From Clostridia bacterium (GTDB lineage: Bacteria > Bacillota > Clostridia > Christensenellales > Aristaeellaceae): DNA of 16,099 nt. Below the pieces are notes generated by a model. It saw only the letters and a list, made by a program, of their open reading frames with translations. It searched no databases and had not been told where the DNA came from. The stretch lies in contig JAEDKS010000043.1 in NCBI GenBank assembly GCA_016295665.1, positions 1 to 16,099 of the forward strand, written 5' to 3'. This document shows, in pieces, positions 1-7,583 of the stretch (position 1 is its first letter; each line of letters begins with the position of its first letter). Both the position numbers and the translations under genes were made by a program.

Positions 1-240
1 GCACGCGCCGGACAGGTCGCAGTGATCCAGCAGCACGTCCACCAGCCCTGCCCGTCTCAGGCAGCAGTCCGTCAGGCGGCAGCGGCGCAGCACGCAGCCC
101 CGCAGCTCCACGCCATGCAGGTCGCGCCCGGTCAGGTCGATGTCCTCCAGCAGTACCCCGATGAGCTCGTCCTCGTCGGGCCATTCGGCAAGGGCCGTCA
201 GCGCCTCCGGCAGGCGCGGCTCCTCCAGTCTGATGCTCAT
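1..240 (-). CDS. Pentapeptide-repeat protein, N-terminal part (cut by left edge)
   Basis: The reading frame runs from an ATG at 240 off the left edge, giving 80 residues. After a roughly 30-residue acidic N-terminus, residues 33-80 follow a strict five-residue period with Leu at 36, 41, 46, 51, 56, 61, 66, 71 and 76 (for example DLTGRDLHGVEL). This is the A(D/N)LXX pattern of a right-handed quadrilateral beta helix. The start overlaps the helicase stop as ATGA, and a GGAGGAG ribosome binding site sits 6-8 bases upstream inside the helicase gene, so translation is probably coupled. Pentapeptide proteins include DNA mimics that bind gyrase (Qnr, MfpA) and many of unknown role. Its place after a nuclease and a helicase makes a DNA-related role plausible, but that is inference. 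The C-terminal end and total length are not visible. Confidence 0.85.
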   Translation of the reverse strand, partial: MSIRLEEPRLPEALTALAEWPDEDELIGVLLEDIDLTGRDLHGVELRGCVLRRCRLTDCCLRRAGLVDVLLDHCDLSGAC

Positions 241-2006
241 ACGCTCTCCTCCAGCAGCCGCTCCGCCAGATGCTCCACGTGGCGCCGCGCCTGACGTGCC
301 GCAGTCTGCATCTCCTCCTCGGACTGGGGCGTGTCGCCCATCAGCCCCACGAACTGGCTCACCTTCAGGCCCAGCGCCTCCTGCATCTCCGCGTCGCTGC
401 CCTGGGGGGACACCAGATAGTAGCACAGCAGGCTGTCCTCCTGTCCGATGCGGTGCGCCCGATCCTCCGCCTGGCTGTGAACGGCGGGGCTCCAGTCCAA
501 CTCCCCGAACACCACGCAGGTGGCCCGCTGCAGGTTCAGCCCGCTGGCGGAGCGCAGGCTGATGCACACCAGATCGGTGGCGCCGCTCATGAACCGCTCC
601 ACCGCCCGCGCCTTCTGCGCCTCGGTCTCCCGGCCCGTGATGAACCCCGGCGAGAACGCCTTCAGCTCCTGCTTGTAGATGTCCATCACGTCGTGGTGGT
701 GCGCAAAGAGCAGCACCTTCTCCCCGCCCTCCAGCAGCGCCCGGACAAACTGGCACACATAGGGTGCCTTGGCGACGCCGGTGGCCTGCCGGGCCTGCTG
801 GGAGATGGTCTCCTCCAGCACCGCCCGCTGGGACGGGGTCAGCTCCCCGCTCCGCCACCGGGTCAGCGCCGGCAGGATGGGCTTCATCAGCGCCGCGTAG
901 ACCCGGTCGTTCCAGTCCAGCTCCTGCACCAGCCGCCGCTTCGGGGGCAGCTGGCGCAGCACCTCCTGCTTGGTGCGGCGGAGCATCATGCCCTCCCGCC
1001 GCAGGTAGGCGCCCAGCACCTCCGGGCGGGCGACAATGGCGTTGCCGTAGCCGCAGCACCACTCCCGGGAGAAGCTCTCCCAGTCGCCCAGAAAGTGAAA
1101 GTCCAGAATGTTGATGACATTCCAGATCTCCCCGCCCACGTTGTAGATGGGCGTGCCGGACAGCCCGATGACCCTGTCGCAGTGCTCCGACAGCAGGCTG
1201 GCAGCGGAGTACTTCTCGGTGCCGCTGTGCCGCAGCTCCTGCACCTCGTCGAAGATGACGCAGCGCACGGGCAGTCCAGGAAGCACCTCCTTCCAGCCGC
1301 GAAGGAGCAGATAATGCATGATGTACACATCCGCCTCGGGCAAGTCGTAGGGCGTCAGGCCACGGATGATGTGAATCCGGGGTTCCCGGCCCTCCACCCG
1401 CAGGAAGCGGGCGGTCTCCTCCATCCAGTTCCGGGTCAGGTGGGCCGGCGAGATGATGAGCGCCGGCAGCGCGCCGGAGGAGGCCAGGTACGCCAGCGCC
1501 TGCACCGTCTTGCCCAGGCCCATCTCGTCCGCCAGCAGGCACCGGTCGTTCTGCATCAGGAAGGCCAGTCCCTCCTGCTGGAAGGGCATCAGCTCGCCGG
1601 TAAAGCTGCCCGCCGGGGGCTGCATCAGGGCGGGCATCCGGGCAAAGCGCGCCTTGCGGATGGCAGCCTGCCGCGCATCCCGCACGGCCTCGTCCCACCG
1701 GGGCAGGTCGGACAGCTTCACCGTCAGGGGATAGCGCTGCATCAGCCAGCACAGCTCCCCGATCATGCGGCGGTGGGCTGTGAAGCGCGCCTCGCCCCGC
1801 CGGCTGCCCGCGCTGCCCGGAAACAGGCGCTTGCACATCTCCGTCACGTCCGGGTCACCCTTCACCACCCACACGCGGCTGCGCTTGTTGTAGTGCAGCG
1901 TGCCGCAGGGATGGGGCGGGCTCGTGTCCACCTGCCGCAGGTAGGGCGGCAGCAGCGCCTCCTCGGCGTCCTCCTGCTCCTCCTGCCAGAGGTGCTCGTC
2001 CATCAT
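237..2006 (-). CDS. SNF2-family DEAD/DEAH-like helicase (SMARCAL1-like)
   Basis: This is a two-lobe superfamily 2 ATPase of about 589 residues that should translocate on or remodel DNA. Numbering from an upstream GTG at 2036, it shows Walker A DEMGLGKT (170-177), Walker B DEVQ (263-266, in place of the usual DEAH), motif III SGTP (293-296), the LRRTK element (352-356), motif V around SASGLNLQRA (496-505) and motif VI QAEDRAHRIGQ (522-532). These are diagnostic of SNF2 proteins. The N-terminal 150 residues contain a W-x-V, K-R-L-F-P and M-Q-R-Y-P-L pattern of the kind that precedes the ATPase in SMARCAL1-like and phage SNF2 helicases. I place the start at the ATG at 2006 because it overlaps the upstream stop as ATGA and has GGGGGA upstream. 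The GTG at 2036 would overlap that gene by 34 bases and has a weaker ribosome site. Confidence 0.93.
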   Translation of the reverse strand: MMDEHLWQEEQEDAEEALLPPYLRQVDTSPPHPCGTLHYNKRSRVWVVKGDPDVTEMCKRLFPGSAGSRRGEARFTAHRRMIGELCWLMQRYPLTVKLSDLPRWDEAVRDARQAAIRKARFARMPALMQPPAGSFTGELMPFQQEGLAFLMQNDRCLLADEMGLGKTVQALAYLASSGALPALIISPAHLTRNWMEETARFLRVEGREPRIHIIRGLTPYDLPEADVYIMHYLLLRGWKEVLPGLPVRCVIFDEVQELRHSGTEKYSAASLLSEHCDRVIGLSGTPIYNVGGEIWNVINILDFHFLGDWESFSREWCCGYGNAIVARPEVLGAYLRREGMMLRRTKQEVLRQLPPKRRLVQELDWNDRVYAALMKPILPALTRWRSGELTPSQRAVLEETISQQARQATGVAKAPYVCQFVRALLEGGEKVLLFAHHHDVMDIYKQELKAFSPGFITGRETEAQKARAVERFMSGATDLVCISLRSASGLNLQRATCVVFGELDWSPAVHSQAEDRAHRIGQEDSLLCYYLVSPQGSDAEMQEALGLKVSQFVGLMGDTPQSEEEMQTAARQARRHVEHLAERLLEESV

Positions 2007-2359
2007 AGTGCGATCCCCCACAGTCTGTTCAGACACAGCGCTTTCACCGGCTTACCGCACACGGTGCGGGGCAGGTCCACGCTGCGCTCACATACCACGA
2101 TCAGCGCCTCCACCTGCCCGCAGGCCGCGTAGCGGGTCAGCTGCGCCATCAGCCGGCTTTTCTCCGGCTTGCCGCGCTTGATTTCAATGCCCACGCCGCC
2201 GCACATCACGTCGATGCGGCACCGGGGTGCCAGGCGCACCTCGTGCTCGCAGGCGATGCCCCGCTCCGTCAGGCAGTCCATCACCAGCCGGTGCAGGTCG
2301 TATTCCCCGCGCTGCAGGGGCGCCCGCAGGCTGCGGAGCGCCCCGTACACCGCCTCCAT
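2003..2359 (-). CDS. Small PD-(D/E)XK-like nuclease (VRR-NUC-like)
   Basis: This 118-residue protein has the core of a PD-(D/E)XK endonuclease fold. Glu38/Glu40 lie in the first helix/strand region, Asp50 is in RID, and E59-I60-K61 lies in GIEIKRGK. A downstream Q73-x3-Y77 sits on the helix after the active site. The D-x8-ExK spacing and the following Q-x3-Y resemble stand-alone VRR-NUC or Holliday-junction-resolvase-like nucleases. Such small nucleases often sit beside SNF2 helicases in phage and mobile DNA, and here the helicase follows directly with an ATGA overlap. The start also overlaps the PBP stop as ATGA; no strong ribosome site is visible, so translation probably depends on the PBP gene. 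Substrate (branched, single- or double-stranded DNA) cannot be told from sequence. Confidence 0.82.
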   Translation of the reverse strand: MEAVYGALRSLRAPLQRGEYDLHRLVMDCLTERGIACEHEVRLAPRCRIDVMCGGVGIEIKRGKPEKSRLMAQLTRYAACGQVEALIVVCERSVDLPRTVCGKPVKALCLNRLWGIAL

Positions 2360-5300
2360 CAGTCCAGCCCCGCCATGGCCCGCGTCAGCTGGCTCATGGC
2401 CGTGATGATCTCCGCCTGGCCCGCGCCGTTGGAGATCAGATTCTGCAGGTTGGCGATGGCGATGCTGATGGCATTGTACTGCCCGGAGCCTGGATCAAGG
2501 GTGGTCAGCTGGGTCTGGGCCGTGGAGATGAGCGTCTGCGCGTCCGCCGTGAAGGCGTTGTCCGAGGTGGACGGGCCCGTGTAGGCGGGGGTGGTGTGCA
2601 GGGTGCACACCGTGGACGCGTTCACCGCCGAGCCGCCCAGGTACTGCTGCAGCACGCTCTCATACTTCGTGCCGATGAACTTGTACAGCGGGTGCCCATA
2701 GGGGATGGTCACCACGCCCCGGGTCACCACATTCGTGCAGTACTGGCCCGCCAGCTGCCCGCTGTCGGCGCAGATGGTCTGGGTGGTGTGCAGCTGACAG
2801 TAGACGGTGGGCTGGGTGCCCTCCCGCCAGTAGTCGGTCACGGTGCCGTAGCCCATGGCGTCGCTGCGGCAGGCATCCGTCGCCAGCTGACCGGATACCG
2901 CGCAGGTGGTCACCCGCACCAGGCCGTAGTCCGCGTAGCTGCCCTCCAGGATGTCCCGGTTGCTCAGGCCCTTGGTGGAATGAATCTTGCTCATGTAGCT
3001 CTGCCAGATGGGAGCCGCCGCACCGCTGCCGGTGGACGAGGAGGCCAGCGCCTTGTAGTTGTCGTGGCCCACCCAGATGGCGGAGGAGTAGTAGCCGGTC
3101 ATGCCAGCGAAGAACACGCCCTTCTGGTCGGAGTTGGTGCCGGTCTTGCCGGCGACGGTCTGTCCGGAGATCTTCGCGGAGGTGCCGGTGCCCTTGGACA
3201 CCACGTCCTTCATCATGTCCACGATCATGTAGGCCGTGGAGGAGGAGAACACCCGGCGGCGCTCCTGATTGGCGTGACCGTCCCAGATGACGTTGCCCTC
3301 GCTGTCGGAGATGCCCAGCACGGAGATCGGCTCCTGATACACGCCGCCGTTGGCGAGCACGCCGTAGGCCACGGTCATCTGCAGGGGCGTGATGCCGCTG
3401 GAGCCCAGCGACAGGCCGAAGGGCGTCGCGTCGATGTGGTCATCGTCCACGCCCATGGCATGCAGGAAGGAGACGGAATTGTTGATGCCCACCAGATTCA
3501 TGAGGGTGTAGGCCGCAGCGGTGTTGTGGCTGCGGGTGATGGCGGTGCGCAGGGTCTCCGGGCCCACATAGCCGCCCCCGCCGTAGTTCAGGGGCCAGGA
3601 GTCGTTGCCGCTGGCATCCTTCCAGCCGGCGATGGGCAGGGGCATGTTGAACACCACCGACGCCGGGGAGGCGCCCAGCTCCAGCGCCGGCGCGTACACG
3701 GCGATGGGCTTGATGGAGGAACCCACGGGCATCTTCATGTCCGTGGCGCGGTTGAGGGTCTTTTTGGCGGTGGGCTTCGTGCGGCTGCCCACGATGGCCT
3801 TCAGCTCGCCGGTGCGGTAGTCCAGCACCACCGCCGCCGCCTGGGGCTGCACGATCTCGGTGTAGGTGCCGTCGGCGTTCAGGCTGCGGTATACCTTGTC
3901 CGCAGGATCACGCAGGGAGGGATACTTGGTCCAGTTCTCCAGCGTGTCCTCGACGATGGTCTGAATCTCCGTGTCGATGGCAAGCTGCACCCGGTAGCCG
4001 CCGGTGCGCAGCTTCGTCTCCATGGCGCTGCGGTTGGCGGCGGTGTTGTCCAGACCGTTCAGCTCCAGCAGGATGTCCACCACCTCCCTGACCGCGTACT
4101 CCACATAGTGGGGATAGTCATACATGGCGTCGCCGTCGGAGGGGGAGGTTTCCAGCACATGGGCGGTCTCGGGGTTCAGCGCCTCCTGATACTGCTCGTA
4201 GGTGATGTACTGGTTCTCATACATGCACCGCAGCACATAGTCGGTGCGGTCGTTGGTGATCTTGGCGTAGTCCACGCCCTCCTTGGAGCGGGTGTAGAAG
4301 TTGCGCCGGGGGTTGTAGTAGTAGGGGCTGTTGCAGGTGCCCGCCAGCATGGCGCACTCCCGCAGGGTCAGCTCGCCCAGCTCCTTGCCGAAGTAGCCCT
4401 GGGAGGCCACCTGCACACCATAGTAGTTTTCCCCCAGATAGATGGTGTTCAGATAGCACTCCAGAATCTCGTCCTTGGTGTAGATCTGCTCCAGCTGCAG
4501 CGCCAGATAGGCCTCCTGAATCTTGCGCTTGTAGCTCTGCTCCGAGGACAGCACCGTGTTCTTGATGAGCTGCTGGGTAATCGTGGAGCCGCCCTGCACC
4601 GAGGAGGAGCTCAGGTTTGACACAAAGGCACCCACGATGCGCTTCAGGTCGATGCCGTTGTGGGTATAGAAACGGCTGTCCTCCACCGCCACAAAGGCGT
4701 ACTGCAGGTATTTGGGCATGGCGGCGATGGACACCATCACCCGGTTCTCCGAGCCCTTGTACTCGGTGATGAGATTGCCCGCCGCATCATAGATGAAGGA
4801 GGTCTGCGCCTGCTCGTCCAGCGCCGCCAGATTCAGGGTCGGCGCGGTCTCCACATAGCCCTTGGCGATGCCCGCCACCGCGCCCACGCCCGCCAGGCCG
4901 CACAGCAGCACCAGCACCGCCAGAATGCGCACCACGTTGACCGCCACGCACACGGCAAAGTTGGGCTTCCTGACCGCAGGCTTGAATACGCTGCGGGGAT
5001 GAAGCTCCGCGTCATCGGGCAGCGGCGCGTTCTCGTCGGGCACGGCGTACACATCGTCGCCATACGGCGCGGGTGGAGCGCCCGCCCCATCGTCCTGCGC
5101 CTCCGGCATTTCCTCCGGCGCCGCGTATGCCGTCCCGTCCTCGCCGGCGGGCGCATAGGCCGGCTCATAGACCGGCTCCGCGTCCCCGGGCGCGTCATAG
5201 GCCGGTTCGTCATACACCGGCTCGTCGCCATAGGCGGGTGCCGCACCGACATCTGCGGCGGCATCCCACGCGGTCTGCCCCACCACGTCCCCCGCCGGGG

Positions 5301-5511
5301 GCATGCTGCCATCGTTATCGTCTGCGGCATAGCCGGCGCCGTCCGTCTCCGGAGCGGTCTGCTCCGCTGCGCTCCACCCATAAGCGGGGGCCGCGCTCTC
5401 CGCCTGATCGGCCTCCCGGGCCGGCGCGGCCTCATAGGACGTACCATCCTGCGCCTGCTGCCAGGCGCTATCCTCCGCGCCCGCTCTCCGTGCGCTGCGG
5501 CGTTTCAACAT
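2359..5511 (-). CDS. Class A penicillin-binding protein (PBP1A-type glycosyltransferase/transpeptidase)
   Basis: This is a 1050-residue bifunctional peptidoglycan synthase. Residues 1-175 are a low-complexity cytoplasmic tail rich in Ala, Asp, Glu, Pro and Tyr with repeats such as EPVYDEPAY. A single membrane anchor follows at about 185-215. The glycosyltransferase domain has E277-D278-S-R-F-Y (catalytic Glu), GGSTITQQ (307-314) and RKIQEAYLALQLE (329-341). The transpeptidase domain has the SxxK motif S598-S-I-K601, SHN (661-663) and KTGT (789-792), so both activities look intact. The tail has cysteine pairs (870, 881, 905, 914, 925, 969) in CxxSGxLA-type segments common in clostridial PBPs, then a helical end (985-1050). 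A GGAGGTGATC ribosome site precedes the ATG. It is longer than the usual 700-900 residues because of both tails. It heads the operon with the nuclease, helicase and pentapeptide genes. Confidence 0.97.
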   Translation of the reverse strand: MLKRRSARRAGAEDSAWQQAQDGTSYEAAPAREADQAESAAPAYGWSAAEQTAPETDGAGYAADDNDGSMPPAGDVVGQTAWDAAADVGAAPAYGDEPVYDEPAYDAPGDAEPVYEPAYAPAGEDGTAYAAPEEMPEAQDDGAGAPPAPYGDDVYAVPDENAPLPDDAELHPRSVFKPAVRKPNFAVCVAVNVVRILAVLVLLCGLAGVGAVAGIAKGYVETAPTLNLAALDEQAQTSFIYDAAGNLITEYKGSENRVMVSIAAMPKYLQYAFVAVEDSRFYTHNGIDLKRIVGAFVSNLSSSSVQGGSTITQQLIKNTVLSSEQSYKRKIQEAYLALQLEQIYTKDEILECYLNTIYLGENYYGVQVASQGYFGKELGELTLRECAMLAGTCNSPYYYNPRRNFYTRSKEGVDYAKITNDRTDYVLRCMYENQYITYEQYQEALNPETAHVLETSPSDGDAMYDYPHYVEYAVREVVDILLELNGLDNTAANRSAMETKLRTGGYRVQLAIDTEIQTIVEDTLENWTKYPSLRDPADKVYRSLNADGTYTEIVQPQAAAVVLDYRTGELKAIVGSRTKPTAKKTLNRATDMKMPVGSSIKPIAVYAPALELGASPASVVFNMPLPIAGWKDASGNDSWPLNYGGGGYVGPETLRTAITRSHNTAAAYTLMNLVGINNSVSFLHAMGVDDDHIDATPFGLSLGSSGITPLQMTVAYGVLANGGVYQEPISVLGISDSEGNVIWDGHANQERRRVFSSSTAYMIVDMMKDVVSKGTGTSAKISGQTVAGKTGTNSDQKGVFFAGMTGYYSSAIWVGHDNYKALASSSTGSGAAAPIWQSYMSKIHSTKGLSNRDILEGSYADYGLVRVTTCAVSGQLATDACRSDAMGYGTVTDYWREGTQPTVYCQLHTTQTICADSGQLAGQYCTNVVTRGVVTIPYGHPLYKFIGTKYESVLQQYLGGSAVNASTVCTLHTTPAYTGPSTSDNAFTADAQTLISTAQTQLTTLDPGSGQYNAISIAIANLQNLISNGAGQAEIITAMSQLTRAMAGLD

Positions 5512-5544
5512 CGGCGATCACCTCCGGTTCCTGAGCCCCGAACG

Positions 5545-5568
5545 GCGCTCCGTCATAAGCGACGGCGC
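5545..5568 (-). other. Possible hairpin in the PBP leader RNA
   Basis: In the predicted 5' leader of the PBP transcript, GCGC and CGTC at 5545-5554 can pair with GACG and GCGC at 5561-5568. This leaves a two-base bulge and a six-base loop. No T-run follows, so it is not a terminator. It lies about 35 bases upstream of the start codon. A short GC stem like this could be chance in GC-rich DNA. Confidence 0.25.
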
Positions 5569-5591
5569 GGGGGCATAGCATTCCAGTGGAT

Positions 5592-5621
5592 ATTATAGCA
5601 CAAGTAGCGGCCCAGCCGCAA
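5592..5621 (-). promoter_or_regulatory. Sigma-A-like promoter for the PBP-nuclease-helicase operon
   Basis: Read on the minus strand, a perfect TATAAT (5597-5592) is preceded by TGC, giving an extended -10. A TTGCGG -35 (5621-5616) lies 18 bases upstream. The predicted transcript starts near 5585 and leaves a leader of about 75 bases before the PBP ATG. The site sits in the 146-base divergent spacer shared with yunB, so a regulator or polymerase bound here could affect both directions. Confidence 0.7.
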
Positions 5622-5657
5622 CCATGCCATCAATATAACAACGAAGGAGGAGGAAAA

Positions 5658-6314
5658 ATGCCTGCCATCCGCACAAAAAAACGACGGTTTTTCCTCCGTC
5701 TGCTGCTGGTGCTTGCGGTGCTGGGGCTGCTGGGCTGGCGTCTGGAGCGGAATCTGACGGACGTGGTGCTGTCCCTCGCCAACGCCCGGGCCATGGCGCT
5801 GGCGGTCACGGCGCTGAACGAGGCCGCCGACGAGGTCATCCGGAAGGGCGTGACCTATGACCAGCTCATGTGCGTCACCAAGGACGAGAACGGGCAGGTG
5901 CGGCTGATTCAGGCCAACACCAGCGCCATGAACCTGCTGGCGAGTCAGGTCAGCCTGAACGCCCAGCAGCGGCTGGAAGCCATCGAGAACCAGTCCGTGC
6001 TGGTGCCCCTGGGCTCCGCGCTGGGGCTGACGCTGCTGGCGGGCAGCGGGCCCCACATCCGGGTGAACATCCTGCCCGTGGGCAGCGTGGTGGCCTCGCT
6101 GAACACCGAGTTCCAGTCCGCGGGCATCAACCAGACCCGGCACAAGGTGGTGCTGACCCTGCGGGGCACGGTGCGGCTGGTCATCCCCACGGGCGCCGCC
6201 ACGGTGCAGGCGGTGACCGAAATCGCCGTGGCGGAGAGCATCATTGTGTGGGAGGTGCCGGACTCCTTCGTGGACGTGAACAACGAGTCCGACATGCTCA
6301 ACCTGATTCCGTAG
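5658..6314 (+). CDS. yunB: Sporulation protein YunB
   Basis: This 218-residue protein begins with a basic stretch (TKKRR), then one hydrophobic segment at about residues 11-27, and a globular domain outside the membrane. The body has features of YunB: the ARAMALAV segment, the YDQLM and KDENGQV block, the NTSAMNLLAS block, a PLGSALG segment and a C-terminal EIAVAESIIVWEVPDSF strand. In Bacillus subtilis YunB is made in the mother cell under sigma-E and is needed for efficient sporulation; its biochemical activity is unknown. The ATG at 5658 is chosen because of the strong AAGGAGGAGG ribosome site at 5644-5653; the upstream in-frame ATG at 5586 has none and lies in the promoter of the divergent operon. 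I could not identify a convincing sigma-E promoter. Its stop abuts the convergent radical SAM stop. Confidence 0.9.
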   Translation: MPAIRTKKRRFFLRLLLVLAVLGLLGWRLERNLTDVVLSLANARAMALAVTALNEAADEVIRKGVTYDQLMCVTKDENGQVRLIQANTSAMNLLASQVSLNAQQRLEAIENQSVLVPLGSALGLTLLAGSGPHIRVNILPVGSVVASLNTEFQSAGINQTRHKVVLTLRGTVRLVIPTGAATVQAVTEIAVAESIIVWEVPDSFVDVNNESDMLNLIP

Positions 6315-7439
6315 TCACAGCACGATGTCCCCCGGGCGGTAGCCCACGGGCAGCTCCTCCTCCTCCACGAAGCGGAAGCCGTCGTCCCGGAGCACCGGCA
6401 GGAAGGCCGCGTAGGGAATCCGGTCAAACTCGCAGGCGTAGCTGCTGGCGCCGAACCAGCCGCCCTCCTTCGCCCGCAGGTTCAGGTCGCGGGCAAACTT
6501 GGTGTGATTGGAGCAGTCGTGAATCAACAGGGGCCACTTCTCCTCCGCCGCCTGCCGCATGAGCTTCAGCGTCAGCTCCCGGCTCCAGGTGGGGGACAGG
6601 TAGCCCATGCGGGTCATGTACATGGGCTCGCCCTCGTAGTTGGCGATGTTGTTGGGGTTCAGGTGCAGCTCGGCGCAGTTCATGTAGTCGATGCCCGTGG
6701 CGAAAATCGCGTCCCGCTTCTGCAGGAAGGCCCGGTGGAACTGCGGCGTCATGGGTGTCTCGATGCCCACCCGGGGAATGTACTTCTTCGCCACCGCCAT
6801 CATGTCTATCACCCGGTCGGAGCAGCCCGAGGCGCCCAGGTTGAAGCGCAGCTCATCCAGCCCGCTCCCGCCCAGGGCGCGCAGGTTCTCCTCCGTGGCC
6901 AGGGTGCCGTTGGTGTACATGTGCTGATGCACCCCCGCCGCGTGGAAGCGGCGGATGATGTCGTAGTACACCTCAATCTCCATGAAGGGCTCCAGGTACA
7001 CATAGCTGATGCCCGTGGGCTTCCTGCCCATGGAGAGCAGCAGCTCCACGTCCTCCGCCCGGTAGCGGCTTCCGCCGATCTCCCAGTAGCCCTCGCCCAC
7101 CGGCTCCTGACAGTCCAACACGCCAAAGTCATAGCAGAAGGGGCACTGCAGGTTGCACCGGTTGGTCTTGCGGATGGCGGTCAGGCCGGTGCCCATCAGG
7201 CAGGAGGCGCAGCCCTGCGGAAAGCGCGACGGGTCGCCCACAAACCAGGTGCGTCCCTTCAGGCTCTGCACCCCGGGAATCTCGGAGAGCAGGCGGGCAT
7301 GCACCGCGTCCTCCGCCGCCTCAATCTGGGAAATCGCCGCCAGCGCCAGCTCCTGCTGGCGGGGGAGCAGCGGCTCATCATCGGGCAGCTCGGCAAAAAA
7401 GCTCATCCAGAGCAGGGCATCACGCTTGGAAATCTTCAT
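6315..7439 (-). CDS. Radical SAM protein of unknown specificity
   Basis: This 374-residue enzyme has the radical SAM iron-sulfur motif C95-x3-C99-x2-C102 (RCNLQCPFCYD), which cleaves S-adenosylmethionine to a radical. The TIM-barrel elements follow, including YVYLEPFME (147-155), YTNGTL (175-180) and LDELRFNLGASG (194-205). An unusual CxxC pair (C77, C80) lies just before the cluster motif, and further cysteines occur at 110, 206, 255, 309 and 336, so an extra metal site is possible. The C-terminus lacks an obvious SPASM domain. The start at 7439 has an AAGGATGG ribosome site and lies just downstream of a good promoter. It is transcribed alone, with no precursor peptide or partner gene next to it, so the substrate is open. 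The longer frame starting at 7499 would begin inside the promoter. Confidence 0.88.
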   Translation of the reverse strand: MKISKRDALLWMSFFAELPDDEPLLPRQQELALAAISQIEAAEDAVHARLLSEIPGVQSLKGRTWFVGDPSRFPQGCASCLMGTGLTAIRKTNRCNLQCPFCYDFGVLDCQEPVGEGYWEIGGSRYRAEDVELLLSMGRKPTGISYVYLEPFMEIEVYYDIIRRFHAAGVHQHMYTNGTLATEENLRALGGSGLDELRFNLGASGCSDRVIDMMAVAKKYIPRVGIETPMTPQFHRAFLQKRDAIFATGIDYMNCAELHLNPNNIANYEGEPMYMTRMGYLSPTWSRELTLKLMRQAAEEKWPLLIHDCSNHTKFARDLNLRAKEGGWFGASSYACEFDRIPYAAFLPVLRDDGFRFVEEEELPVGYRPGDIVL

Positions 7440-7471
7440 CGGGCATCCATCCTTTTCGGGTAGTCGGAAAG

Positions 7472-7499
7472 AGTATAGCACATTTTGCGCCTGATGCAA
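7472..7499 (-). promoter_or_regulatory. Sigma-A-like promoter for the radical SAM gene
   Basis: On the minus strand, TTGCAT (7499-7494) and TATACT (7477-7472) are separated by 16 bases. The -10 is preceded by TGTGC, the same extended -10 context seen at three other minus-strand promoters in the window. Transcription should start near 7465, about 25 bases before the start codon. Confidence 0.7.
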
Positions 7500-7525
7500 A
7501 CAGCATGGTCAGCCGGGAGGGAAAA

Positions 7526-7564
7526 GGGCCGCTTCGCATGGAAACGCGCCATGCGAAGCAGCCC
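7526..7564 (-). terminator. Stem-loop terminator after the FMN-binding protein gene
   Basis: GCTTCGCATGG (7531-7541) pairs perfectly with CCATGCGAAGC (7549-7559) around a seven-base loop. One mismatch further out, GGGC (7526-7529) pairs with GCCC (7561-7564). On the minus strand the stem is followed by CCCTTTTCCC, a short T-run. It lies about 20 bases past the FMN-binding gene's stop and upstream of the radical SAM promoter, so it insulates the two units. Confidence 0.75.
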
Positions 7565-7583
7565 CGATGCTTCCTTCCGATGC

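Noticed and set aside
2007..2036. GTG at 2036 as the helicase start
   Set aside because: It would overlap the nuclease gene by 34 bases; the ATG at 2006 has the ATGA overlap used by the other genes of this operon and a better ribosome site.
270..2132. A 620-codon open frame on the plus strand, antisense to the helicase
   Set aside because: The opposite strand encodes all SNF2 motifs; the antisense product is Leu/His/Gln-rich low-complexity text.
2227..4620. A 797-codon open frame on the plus strand, antisense to the PBP gene
   Set aside because: It lies wholly opposite a gene with all family motifs intact. Its product is a Gly/Val/His-rich sequence with no recognisable domain and no ribosome site; this is expected from GC-biased third codon positions.
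5586..5657. Sigma-E promoter for yunB and the upstream ATG at 5586
   Set aside because: An ATATT near 5590 looks like part of a sigma-E -35, but no -10 match lies at the right distance. The ATG at 5586 lacks a ribosome site, while the one at 5658 has a very strong one.
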